Source: Symsagittifera roscoffensis (lineage: Eukaryota > Xenacoelomorpha > Acoela > Convolutidae). Taken from it: DNA of 64,000 nucleotides. A model generated the notes under the pieces. The model had not been told where the DNA came from, did no database searches, and saw nothing but the letters and a program-made list of their open reading frames with translations. The DNA lies in assembly GCF_963678635.1 (NCBI RefSeq), contig NC_087070.1, positions 49,707,467 through 49,771,466 on the forward strand, written 5' to 3'. The first letter of the stretch is position 1; the number at the start of each line of letters is the position of its first letter. Both the position numbers and the translations under genes were made by a program. Below are positions 33,831 through 44,265 of the stretch, piece after piece.

Positions 33831-35207
33831 TTGTCATTGGACAAATTCCAAGTTGATATTTTGGCCACGAGGGCACAATACGAGCAATCAGACGCTATCT
33901 TGGGTGGAATGGGAGTGGGATGGACGCCATCCTTCTTGTCAACGTGCTACCCGAGGGCCTCCCGGAACCTGATCGCGAGCTTTGTCAAGGATATCCGGAA
34001 ACTGTCGGTCGGCCTGATATTAGCCTTGTATGTGACATTTGGTCATGAGAATTTTGTAAAGGGACCTGCGAATCTCTTCACCCAGGCTCTGACAGACCTG
34101 AGATTGGACGGACTCCTCACCCTGATCGCTATGACGTATGGTCGGTTGGGCGATCTGCTCGTGCTATTGCGCTACCCAGAACAACTTCAGGGAACGAGTC
34201 GTGAATTCAACGCGCAGTTGGAAACCGCCTCGATCGAGAAGATGAAGGACTGGAGGATCCTTTTGCTCCAATATCTCCTGCAACAGAACAGGAGTATCAC
34301 AGGAGAGGATAAGGTGGCGACGGATGCGGGTGAATGTAAACAGTATTGTGGCATGCCCTTGATGACAGATCAGGCTGTTATGATGCGGATCGATCGGCTG
34401 GCCCTAATTCATGGACTACGGGAGTTCGTCACGGTGGTGCACGGACCCGTGATGTCATTTGTGTTCCCGGATGTACAAGTGAAGGCATACAGGAACTCAG
34501 TGTTGTATGTCAACCTAGTTTCAGTAGTGGATTTGGTGGAACAGAAGGAGCTGAGAGGATTAGCCAGCGACGATAGGCTATTCGGAAGAATAGCAGAGCC
34601 GGGTTGGGTGTTGATGGACTTCAACAACAACTTTAAGTGCCGAATGGGCCGCGAGGACCTTTCCCATGTCCAGTTCAATCCGAAGCTTTGGAATCTGCGA
34701 CCAGTGGTGATGGATTCAGGTGAGGCGATGAGGGTCCCATTTTGGCCAGAGGCCTATGCACACGTGAAGGAGAACCAGCATGCGTGGCTTTCCGGGTCCA
34801 GGCCGCTGCCGCACCAATACCCTCGATACCCACTGATAAGGAGGATGTTGTTGGGAGTCACATCTCCTGTCATTGCGGCTCGCGATGCAGGAGCGGCTCG
34901 CGATGCAGAAGAAAGAATGCTGAAATGGAGTAGAGGGATGGAGCCGCGCTTCATCAGCTGGAACGCAGCATCGTTCGACTTCACATTCCCCGATGCTTGG
35001 AGCCGAAAGAAAATCAAGGCGCCACCTTCCAGGAGACCAGAGGTCTCGGCTGAGGTGTGGAATGATGTGTATGCACCTGCGGATGATCTGTCAAGATTGA
35101 AGTGGTCAGGAGAGGTGAAAGTAGTAATCCTGGAAGTGGCAAAAGAGTGCAGAGGAGGCACGTACATAACGGTGGATGATCTGGCGCACATGGTGAGGAG
35201 TCGGTAG
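33831..35207 (+). CDS. gene 2, helical module fragment (copy D)
   Basis: 458 open codons aligning with copy B 45,900-47,200, copy A 13,000-14,100 and copy C 59,200-60,500. Shared blocks are GWTPSFLS, NFVKGPANLFTQALTDLRLDG, LLQYLLQQNRSITGEDK, VHGPVMSFVFPDVQVKAYR, CRMGREDL and FNPKLWNLRP. The sequence is clearly divergent from A and B, so D belongs to a different subfamily. The frame stays open over the whole stretch although the element is deleted. The first codons before MGVGWTPSF lack counterparts, and the true start is unknown. Function unknown. Confidence 0.7.
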   Translation: MSLDKFQVDILATRAQYEQSDAILGGMGVGWTPSFLSTCYPRASRNLIASFVKDIRKLSVGLILALYVTFGHENFVKGPANLFTQALTDLRLDGLLTLIAMTYGRLGDLLVLLRYPEQLQGTSREFNAQLETASIEKMKDWRILLLQYLLQQNRSITGEDKVATDAGECKQYCGMPLMTDQAVMMRIDRLALIHGLREFVTVVHGPVMSFVFPDVQVKAYRNSVLYVNLVSVVDLVEQKELRGLASDDRLFGRIAEPGWVLMDFNNNFKCRMGREDLSHVQFNPKLWNLRPVVMDSGEAMRVPFWPEAYAHVKENQHAWLSGSRPLPHQYPRYPLIRRMLLGVTSPVIAARDAGAARDAEERMLKWSRGMEPRFISWNAASFDFTFPDAWSRKKIKAPPSRRPEVSAEVWNDVYAPADDLSRLKWSGEVKVVILEVAKECRGGTYITVDDLAHMVRSR

Positions 35208-35215
35208 AATTCCTA

Positions 35216-36143
35216 GTGAATGACGAGTTATTCTACCAAGTAGGGGACCTGACCGTACGGGCGCGGCCGGACTCGGGCATGGATATGCGACAGGGCCCTT
35301 CGGGACCTAAGCCAAAACCTGATGCGAATGACGACGAGTTGATGGATCAGGACGATGATCACATGGAGGGAAAGGGAGAGAAGTCGTGTGGAGTGGACTT
35401 AGGAGCGCTGGAGAGAGACTTGCTGGAATACCAGTTTAGTGAAGACGACGACGGGGAGATCGATGGGAATCTATTGCTGATGACACCATCGTCTTTCATG
35501 TCCCCTACAAAGGAGGCGCCGGCCAGCTTATCCCCAGTGGACCCAATAAGCCTGGCAATGGACCACCGGAGGAGGGACCTGCAGAAATTGCTCCATGAGT
35601 CACCAAGGAGGAGGAAGATTTAGGAGACTATGAGGGTATCCTTCCTGAGTACGCTACCGGAAGAGGAGTGGGAGAGATACCAGAGTGAACTTGAATGTGA
35701 GACGGGAGTAACCTGGAAATGAGTGGCCTTCATGGAGAGGACATGGGACGTGATACGTAGATACGGTACGCAGTCCGTAATGAAGGTGGGGTTAAACCAA
35801 CCCATCATGCGCGAGGTTCTAGAGAAAATTTAAGAACTCCGTAGAGTCTGATGTTCTGACCGAGTCAGTTACAAAGGACAGTGCCGATGATCAGCAGATC
35901 ACGAGAAAGTTACCCGTCAGACGAGTCAAAAAAGGGCTGAAGCGGTTGAAAGGAAAGACAGGAAGCCGAGCCATGAACCAGAAAGTGGTGAAGTCAAAAG
36001 CCAGCGCAGTGGTGGCCTCTTTGACAAGCGCAGGTCGTTCAGGCGAGAGCGGGCAAGGAGATGGTGCGACGCTGACCGGGGGGAGAAAAAGAGAACCTGA
36101 TACCCCCTATGCTCTTGGCAGGTCTGACCACGACAGCCATGTA
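35216..36143 (+). pseudogene. gene 2, acidic module fragment (copy D)
   Basis: Open at 35,216-35,623 with a dense Asp/Glu stretch (DDELMDQDDDHMEGKGEK), then broken frames with EEWERYQ and a stop (TGA), resuming at 35,946 with KGLKRLKGKTGSRAMNQK. It aligns with the acidic region of copies A and B and runs into the gap. Confidence 0.6.
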
Positions 36144-36144
36144 A

Positions 36145-36344
36145 NNNNNNNNNNNNNNNNNNNNNNNNNNNNNNNNNNNNNNNNNNNNNNNNNNNNNNNN
36201 NNNNNNNNNNNNNNNNNNNNNNNNNNNNNNNNNNNNNNNNNNNNNNNNNNNNNNNNNNNNNNNNNNNNNNNNNNNNNNNNNNNNNNNNNNNNNNNNNNNN
36301 NNNNNNNNNNNNNNNNNNNNNNNNNNNNNNNNNNNNNNNNNNNN
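36145..36344. other. assembly gap (200 N)
   Basis: Exactly 200 undetermined bases, a conventional placeholder size. The true length is unknown. It hides the end of copy D gene 2 and the start of its 3' LTR. Confidence 0.99.
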
Positions 36345-36668
36345 CTCTGATGCCATGGAATTTTGAATTGACACCGGTATTACTTGATATTTTAGAATAT
36401 GAGTAGCTAGGAAGAGGAAAGGGTCAATCCATCTCCAATGGATTTAATATAGAACTGTCACCAAAAACATATTAAAATAGGGTATTCGAGCCGTGTTTTT
36501 AATAGCAATCACGTAGTCTGAGGATCCGAGACCCAGCTATGTGGTTGTGTTCGCATGTAAACGAAAGCTGATCAAAAGTCGGTTGACTGATGGCCTGAAA
36601 AAAGTAACTTTTTACTTAGCCCTGAACAGACCAGAAAATCAACTGGCATGGCCGAGACGGTGAAAAAC
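36345..36668 (+). repeat. part of the copy D 3' LTR, interrupted by copy B
   Basis: LTR2 sequence (CTCTGATGCCATGGAATTTTGAATTGACACCGG onward) matching 33,100-33,415 in the 5' LTR of copy D. It stops at GAGACGGTGAAAAACAG, where the LTR1 of copy B begins. The rest would lie beyond copies B and C. Confidence 0.75.
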
Positions 36669-37575
36669 AGTGACATTCGACCAGAATGGACGAAAATGCA
36701 GATTCGGCAATTTCGGATTATTAGCAGCTAACCTTCCGAATTAGCAGTTTTGAAGGATTAGCAGTGTTATTGGAACGATTGGCCAAACTGTGAAGGCTGG
36801 AATATTCTAGTATTTCAATTTTTTTTAAATTTCGAAGTATGACGTCATATTTCTGAGAAACGTCAGAATCGGCCATTTTGGAAGAAAACCAGAAAAAATT
36901 AGAACAACAATAGCTGTGATAGCGATAACTACGAGGATTGTGATTGAAAAAACAACAACGAATTGCAGAGTTAGCAGAGAACGTTCCGAGTTGCAACGAC
37001 TGTGCCGCTACAATCGTTACAAGGCCGTTCACAACAACGGTGAAGCGTGGAAAAGCAGCCTTCCGGAAAGAAGACAAGGTTGTTATTTCCCCGAATTCAA
37101 GAATCCGGATGGTCTCGGGATTGGAACTGAAACTTTACAAATTTTAGCTTGCCCGGTTATGTCTTGAATTGAATTTATTTAACATCTGAATTCACTTTAC
37201 GACGATGAGAAGCTAGGAGTTGGGAGAAAGGGTTGATCCATCTTCGATGGAGATGATGATTTTTATCCACTGAACAAAAATAATAGTAATATAATAAGTA
37301 GTAGTAGCCCTGTTTTTAGGAGTGACCTCGTGGTCTAGGGATACTGAGACCCAGCCATGAGCTCACTAATTTGCATGTAAACAAGTTAATTTGAGCGTTC
37401 TGGTCGAAGCCGGAGAACAGTAACGTTTTTGTCGACCCGATGTTAGAAAGACCACCAAAAGAACTGGCTTGGTAGAGACGGTGAAAAGCATGTAGAGCTC
37501 TGTTTAGACGTTGGCCAGTCGTCTTAGAACCGAGCTTTATTTTCCGTCGATATGTACTTCCGGGCGAATGTTACA
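36669..37575 (+). repeat. 5' LTR of copy B (LTR1 type, 907 bp)
   Basis: Starts GTGACATTCGACCAGAATGG (first T lost) and ends GGGCGAATGTTACA. Has TGACGTCA at 36,840-36,847 followed by CAGAATCGGCCATTTTGGAAG, the same arrangement as the copy A LTR and the 3' LTR at 52,087. Confidence 0.85.
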
Positions 37576-39339
37576 TAGATGTTTTTATGGCGCTCCTGGG
37601 TGTTATTCTTTTTTAACATCATGACCGGCAGAACCGTTAACGAGCACTCCGCGCCGAGCGGATGCTCATAATAACGCCCTTAATAGGCCCTTATCGTCGA
37701 GGCGGAGGGGTAGTTCGGAACGCGGAAGCCTTCCGGATTCCCGTGAATAGCTTTTTAACCTAGTTAAGACCGAAAATTCACGAACCAGGAAGGGTGGGGG
37801 GATTCGCGGTCCCCTCATCTCCTGAGTGGTCCGTGACCAAAAACACTTAAAGATATATATAAAACCAAACAAAAAGTAGTATAGTACCCAAGAAAAACAA
37901 AAAACATAAAAAATAACCGAAAAAACCAAAAACAGTAAAAAAGTAAAAAATCAGTAGAAATCATCCCCCCAGACAAGATGTGATCCGACCCTCCCGTTTG
38001 TTGTTGATAGATATATTGTTGTTACAGGCATTTATATCAATCAGGATCGCTACGATCATTTTTGTAGCCCGTTTGTACTGTAAGGTTGTTTGAGTATTTA
38101 GGCACGTTATTGCTAATTTGCGCTCAATCCGGAAGGGTCTGCTGATTTGCGCTCAATCCGGAGGGGTCTTGGGAGAAGACTGATCCGGCAAGCAGTACAA
38201 GGAGCAACAAGGAGGGGCTCAACGACAACGACAGTCGACTGTTGGGTATCGTTAACAAGTTTTGTATCCCTTTTGGTACAAAAAATAAGATAGTAATCTG
38301 TGGGGGGCTCGACAGTGCTGCACTGTAGTGACCCTTCACCGAACTGCGAAAAGCCGAGTTAAGCACCATAATTCGGATATTGAAAAAACCCGGAGGGGTA
38401 TTGTATTACTAATATTATTATTTATATAGCCTATATTAATACTCTTATACCGTTTTTCAGTGAAAAACACAGAAAGCAGACCGGTTTTTAGGGTCAAAAT
38501 AGCGATATTTTGATCCCCCCACAAATCGCGATTTTTGAAATATCGATATTTTTTTGAAACGGAAAAAAGCGCTAAATTAGTGAGTTACATCGTAACTGTG
38601 CTAGTATAATAGGTAGAACCGGTTGAGTTTAGTTCAGAAGTGGTTGGAACTATTTTGGTACCAAAAACCGAATTTTTGCGATTTTTGAGAAAACGGAACA
38701 CTATAAAATCAACAATTTTTGGAAATTTTTGATTAAGACAGTAAAAAAAAAGTTGTTCGGACAACGTCCACTAGTGAATCTACAGGTTTAAAGACCCGTT
38801 TACCGAAAGCCTTCCGGATTACAGAGAAATCGAACTTAACGTGTTTGATTCAGTGGATTCATCAATCCGGAGGGGTCCAGGTAGCATAGTTTTTCAAAAA
38901 TTTATTCAACTAAAGCGTTTTAGATCGGGTCTTTTGCATTGAACTAGAAGAGTATAGGCCTTCTGAGCTCGGATCAATAAGTTTTAGGTCGAAAAGAACA
39001 GAATTGCGGAAAGAGTTAGGCGGAACCTATAAGAGAGAATTTTCTTGACTTTAGAAAAAAGACGTTTTGGTTAATAACTTTGGAACTACTGGCCAGATCC
39101 ACTTAATCTTGGTACCATTAGATCAGACATTAGCTGAGTTTACTAATAGAAAAAAAAGTTATTCGAAAAAAAAAGCGTGAAAAATTTTTGAGATTGTTTT
39201 TAGCAAATTCACCAATTCGGGAGAGTAGACCCCTCACGTTTTATTTAAAAAATTTTTGGAAAGCGCTAAAACCCCTACCAAAGGGTAGAAACGGTTGAAT
39301 AAGGCAATTTTACGCTGTTCTAGACAAAAAGGGAAGGCT
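37576..39339 (+). other. copy B leader (5' UTR)
   Basis: Non-coding, AT-rich leader starting TAGATGTTTTTATGGCGCTCCTGGG (possible primer binding site at 37,588). From 38,577 it is the complement of the copy A leader. It holds several AATCCGGAGGGGTC phrases and long A/T tracts. No supported gene. Confidence 0.7.
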
Positions 39340-41202
39340 TAAGGCACAAGGATACGCATCGGCCCAATGAGCTGAATAGTCAGATGAGGGTCATGAAGAC
39401 GTACTTGAAGGCGAGATACAGACTCTCGGATCTTCTAAGGGCGCAGAGAAATGACCGCATGGCAAGCAAGCTGAAAAGGTGGATCAAAAATGGTTCTCCG
39501 GACAAAGGAGACCTCGAGGAAGACAGTTACCGCATTCTGAGACAGTATTTCATGCAGAAAGAGGGAAGGTTATACTTGAACAAGGACGGGATTGTGGCTT
39601 GCAAGAGAAGAGATGAAGACAAAGTCCTATACAAGTATAACGCGATAGTGTTGCCGCAACTCTATCAGACAGAACTCTTATTCAGGTTGCATGATCAAAT
39701 GGGCCATCAGGGGATCGACAAAGTGTATCAGAGGATCCTGAAGCGCTTTGAGTGGCCTGGAATGAAAAAGGCATGCGAGAAGTGGGTACCAGCATGTCTG
39801 TCATGCCAACAGGTCAAGGATCCAAGGAAATTGCGATTTCCCTTGCAATCGATCGAGTTGTCTGAATTCAACGAGGTGGTGCAGATAGATCACCAAAAGA
39901 TATGCATGACAGACAGTGGTTATAATCAAGTCTTGGTCATGATAGATCACTTCACGAAGTATGCCGAGGCCGTGCCCTGCATAACTGCCTCGGCAGAAGA
40001 GACGTGCGACCACCTGATCAATACGTGGATAGCGAGACACGGTTGTCCGATGACGTTTCAATCGGATAACAGAACAGCATTTGTAGGAGAACTCACGAAA
40101 CAGCTAATGAGACGCTCACAAGTTGCTCAAGCTCACTCCACGACATACCATCCCCAGAAAAATGGTGTCGTGGAAAGGCAGAATCGAACGTTAGTGTAGA
40201 TGCTGATGGTATATTGTTCCAGGTACACGACCGGGCTTCTTCCACAAATATTTTCCACATGTGATGGGAGCTTACAATAGCACACAACATTCCACCATCG
40301 GAGTTAGTCCACATATGATGCTGACCGGGAACGAGAAGTCTTTGACCTTGACTTTCTTCTACCCAGAGTATGAGGGGAAGGAGACGTCACCACAGGTCTA
40401 TGTAAGGGATGTAATTAGACGTCAGCAAGAGTTGAACGACTTATGTAGACGAAATACTCAGCAGGCACAGGCAAGGCAGAGGAAAAGATTTGACAAGAAA
40501 GCAGCTGGTGCAAAAGCTTATTCGGTAGGGGACTACGTATGGGTATTTTATAACGTCATACCACCAAAAGGAATAAAAAAGCTTTTAAAAAAGTGGAGGG
40601 GACCCTTCATGATTACGGAGGAGCACCAGGAGGGACGCTTTTATAGACTGAGTACTGGCCGAGCCGCTCATTACGAAAACATTACGCCACACAACCCATC
40701 GACAGAAGACTGGTGTATACCTGCAGACATGGAAGAAGGGGATTATCTAATGATGGACCCTAATTGTGAGGTCAATGAGAAGGGCACCAGGGAAAAGAAC
40801 GATGGAAATGAAGTCATAAAGGAAGGAACAAGTACACCACTGGACCTGGACCCAAATGAGGTGATTGAAGCAGACGATGAAACAGTACCCTACGCAGAAG
40901 AGGACTGGCAAGACCCTGAACAAAGAGAGGTTTCCAAGAACTTGGAACCGGATCTTCCGTTCACGATACAGACTCGTCAAAATGACAGGACAAGATCCAA
41001 GAAGAAATATAACCCTTACGGCGACAATTTTGTAGTGGACAGGATAGACCTAAAGAAGATAGGGGAAGAAGAAGTGGATCTAGAGGAAGTAACTGTGTCA
41101 CAGGACATTGACATAGTCGATGATCACGACGATGAGCGGGTCGATGACCGGTCGAAACCCGAGGTAGAATTCGACGACGAGCAACAGCAGACATATGAGT
41201 AA
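39340..41202 (+). pseudogene. Pol integrase and tail (copy B)
   Basis: Frame 39,384-40,199 holds the HHCC finger (H103, H108, C138, C141) and the catalytic triad D169, D228 and E264, the last two separated by exactly 35 residues. A stop at 40,197-40,199 and a frameshift near 40,240 follow. Frame 40,261-41,202 has a GPY/F-type module (KKWRGPFMI ... YRLSTG ... HYENITPH) and a long acidic tail ending in DDHDDERVDDRSKPEVEFDD. A CAA-to-TAA change (41,200-41,202) separates it from the macrodomain. The conserved Gly after D228 is replaced by Arg. Confidence 0.85.
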
Positions 41203-42048
41203 GACTTGACGAATCTACGTGTCTTGGAATAGCTGAACCAAATGACGTCGGACCCAAAGGAGACCACTGTCACGTTTCAAGATGTAGATCGTGAAAGCAT
41301 GAAATACATGAAAACCGAACGAGAAGATCCTTCCTGGGCTGCCCAGGAGGGGCGACTACTCATTCCGGCTTGCAATCTCGATTTGATACCCGGTATGCGA
41401 TCGACGGGGACGTCGATGGATATTTTTGTCCGGGGAGTGGGGGTAAGATTTACCCACACAGAAAATTTATTAATAAAAAAATTAAGAATAGCAAGAGAGA
41501 CAGGGGATTTAGAAGCAGAAACAGGCAAAGAACCTAAGAAACCTGACATAGGGAGGGTAGTTGAGTCATATTTTAACTTACCAAATGAATCTTCAAGTAG
41601 CATAATACTAACAGACAGCGATTTCATACTCACAGATAGAACATGTGCGATAGCAATCACAGCAGACATGAGTTTTAAGACAGCGTTAGCAGCAGATTTT
41701 AAGAGAGAATATAAAAACATAGAATTCCTTTGGAAGCAAAGACCAGGAATAGGGGGCGTAGCAGCCTTGCCTCCGGCAGCGTCACAGATACCGAGAAAAC
41801 ACCTATGTTTCTTAGTGACACGGGCGACGGAGAAGCGGCACGTGGACCCGGAAAACCTAGTCTTGTCCTTGACGAGATTGAGAGACTTCCTCGTGGAAAG
41901 GGATGTGAAGGAGCTTTCGCTTCCAGTGTACGACCCGAACAGAGGACGACTGCATCCTCGAGAACTGTACGCGCTCATACACGTAATCTTCTCTGATACT
42001 AATATACAAGTATACTTACACAAGAAATATTACTTAAGTATAGGCTGA
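41203..42048 (+). pseudogene. Pol C-terminal macrodomain-like domain (copy B, longest reading)
   Basis: The 268-codon frame from 41,242 carries a macrodomain-like fold at residues about 121-260: SDFILTDRTCAIAITADM, then TALAADFKREYKN and the Gly-rich GIGGVAAL, CFLVTRATEKRHVDPENL, RDFLVERDVKELSLPVYDP and FSDTNIQVYLHKK. The order and spacing fit the TARG1/ALC1-like macrodomains that bind ADP-ribose. The usual GCGLDRL catalytic loop is replaced by a DPNRGRL stretch, so hydrolysis may be lost while binding could remain. The frame is continuous with the integrase tail except for two nonsense changes (TAA 41,200, TAG 41,230), and copy A reads through both. Residues 1-120 are a linker of unknown function. 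Confidence 0.7.
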
Positions 42049-42419
42049 GTTAAGGTGACATGCAAGCAGGTGTCAGAATAAAGTAGGTAATGTGTGTTAT
42101 GTTATGTGTTATGTTATTAAGGTCCTGGGTAAGAAGGAGTTAGTCACCACGAACAACTGAATAACGATCTTAGGAATAGATCCAAAGTTTGGACTGTCCA
42201 CTCTTACGTCGAGTTCCAAAATTTTAGAGACCGATTGATTTTAATAAATTTTAGGATCAAAGTCTTTTTATCTGACTGTTTTAAATAAATTTTAACGAAA
42301 AGCTAAGGTGGAACGGACACGTGTGATAATCGTGACCTCTTTTCTAGATCTTGATTGATCATTTAATTACTCACTTGAGTCAAATCATTAAATCAAATCG
42401 AATCGAACCTGAAAAGAGA
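42049..42419 (+). other. spacer between pol and gene 2 (copy B)
   Basis: AT-rich, non-coding, aligned with 17,403-17,717 of copy A. It contains TGTTATGTTATGTGTTATGTTATT, then a repeated AAATTTTA stretch. It could hold an internal promoter or a splice acceptor for gene 2; nothing here proves either. Confidence 0.5.
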
Positions 42420-43304
42420 ATGGATAACTTCAACTTGGATGAATTGATGGACCTGGCAGAGGCATATGTAGGACCGATGGTAGATGCGATCTATCGTCGG
42501 CTAATGGATCGAGACTTCGCTCTGGAGGACCCAGAGGTTGTCATGTTGCTGACCGCCCTGATAAACATCTTGGGGCATGACAACCGTTGGGACCGCCCCA
42601 CGGAAGTCCTATTGATGGCAGCATACGGAGAGAGGGGAGTACTAGACCGCCCGAACATGAGAGTGATGAGGTGGAGAAACGGGGCTCTCTCAGGGAGTGA
42701 CTTGGCGAACGAGCCTGGATTGGGAAGTTCTAGGACTTACCAACCAGGTGAGATGCCTTTGCCCTCCAAGCCCAAGTCTGGGCTGAGGAGAATGCATCAA
42801 GAGATGAACAGCGAGGCTGCCTCGTCTAGTTCACCACTGAGAATAGCTGGGCCACCAAAGAGGGCGAGAGCAGAACAAGGGTTTCAAACGAACCAAACCA
42901 TGCAAGATCTAGATGGGATGCAAGATGAGCTGGAAATGACCAGAAAGGAGCTGGATGAAGTGACTAAGACCATGCTCATTACGTAGGACGACAGAGACAT
43001 GTAGAAGAAATTGTTTGAAGACTGCGACAAAAAGCAGGGTGAAGAAATTGAACGCTTGAGGCGGGACTACAAGGAGCGATTGGAACGGGTGGCATTGACT
43101 ACAGCCGTGGAAAAAGTGATGCCTGCAAGGAGTATTCCTCGTGGGCAGTCCCCGATGGAGCTCTTGACGCCTCGAGAAATGAGTCAAACAACAGAAACGC
43201 AACTCCCAGCTACAAAAAGTCGATTGACAATCCCGGACCCGAGGATCAGGAAGCTGATAGAGACAGCTGGACGACTAGTGGCCAACAGGAATGCGCCAGG
43301 TTAG
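42420..43304 (+). pseudogene. gene 2, N-terminal coiled-coil module (copy B)
   Basis: Starts with an ATG at 42,420 (MDNFNLDELMDLAEAYVG). A helical head, a low-complexity stretch (GEMPLPSKPKSGLRR) and a coiled coil (DELEMTRKELDEVTKTM) follow. Two in-frame stops, TAG at 42,984 and TAG at 43,002 (a Trp in copy A), separate it from the continuation to 43,304. Copy C has an equivalent head (DELYRRLRDLDYTQ) and a longer coiled coil. Confidence 0.65.
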
Positions 43305-43306
43305 GG

Positions 43307-44265
43307 GTGACTGCACCCTATGGAACGGTTGACGGTATGGGCAGAGTAGAGCTCTCCCAAGACGTAATGACCAAAAGGGGAGTTAGCGATGCAACGCTAC
43401 CAATGGGGAGCTCAAAAGTCCCAGACAGGAAGATACGAAAGATGCCGGCAAAGAAAGTGTCACGGGTAATGGATGTGCAAAAGAACCATCAGTTGAAGTA
43501 TAACTTCACAGGAGTTCCGGAGGCAGATCCGAGAGCTTGCTTCAATCGAGCGACCTGGAACCCGGCAGTAAACATGCAGCAACCACCACTGGGGACATCA
43601 CATCTGATACTGGGAGACAGCTTGCTCAGGGTGCTCTCAAACTTGAGGACCTCCTGGATCACCACGGTGATGGCGTTTGGAGGCGCAACCATAGCCCAGT
43701 TATTTCTGATGGTGGAGCTGATAAACGCAGGGAGAATCCCTCACGTAATGATCCTAGTGGGGACAAATAACATCTCGAGAAGCTCGGATGAGGAAGAAGC
43801 ACTATGGGAATCAATGATGGTGTGCTTGTTTAAAACTCTCTGGCAGAAGTTCAACTGCGCGGTACTGACCGTTTGCACTGTGCCAATGAACACGAGGACA
43901 TTGACTGCAACAGGGAGAAGACAGAACGAAGGAGTGATCAGGTGGAACAACATCCTGAGGAATCTTGCAAGTCAGAATACCGGAAGGATGATCCTTATGG
44001 ATATCCAACACGAGCTGAGGGCTATGGATCAGGCCAGGCAGACCACTGACGGCATTCACTTTGATAGCATAGAAGGACAGGCTTGGTAGAACAGAGTCTT
44101 CCAAGAGCGATTGGATGAGTTGGAAGTAGAACTCTTTGACACGGGAGTGCTGAAGGAAGAGGGAGTATCTAACGAACAGACAATTACCAGCTTTGTGCCT
44201 CCTAACCTGGAAACACGCTGCAAAGCTCCAGCGAACCCGGGCACAGAACAGATGTACGAGATCGA
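43307..44265 (+). pseudogene. gene 2, SGNH/GDSL hydrolase module (copy B)
   Basis: The 260-codon frame has GDSLLRVL (S105), FGGATIAQ (oxyanion Gly), VGTNN (N154) and DGIHFDS (D248, H251), the four blocks of SGNH hydrolases in the right order. Block III reads GTNN rather than the commoner GTND. A Leu-to-TAG change at 44,087-44,089 stops it in AW-NRVFQE; the frame reopens as a short tail (DELEVELFDTGVLKEE). The probable activity is ester hydrolysis; substrate unknown. Confidence 0.8.

Larger units (their letters stand above)
33510..36668 (+). mobile_element. copy D: internally deleted element
   Basis: LTR2-type element whose 5' LTR is at 32,634-33,509. After 230 bp of leader it jumps to the middle of gene 2 (33,831), then runs into the assembly gap, and beyond the gap into its 3' LTR (36,345-36,668). 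Gag, Pol and the first part of gene 2 are missing. The 3' LTR is interrupted by copy B. Only an outline can be given because of the 200-N gap. Confidence 0.6.

Noticed and set aside
36145-36344. Open frames running through the N block
   Set aside because: Undetermined bases translated as X; no information.
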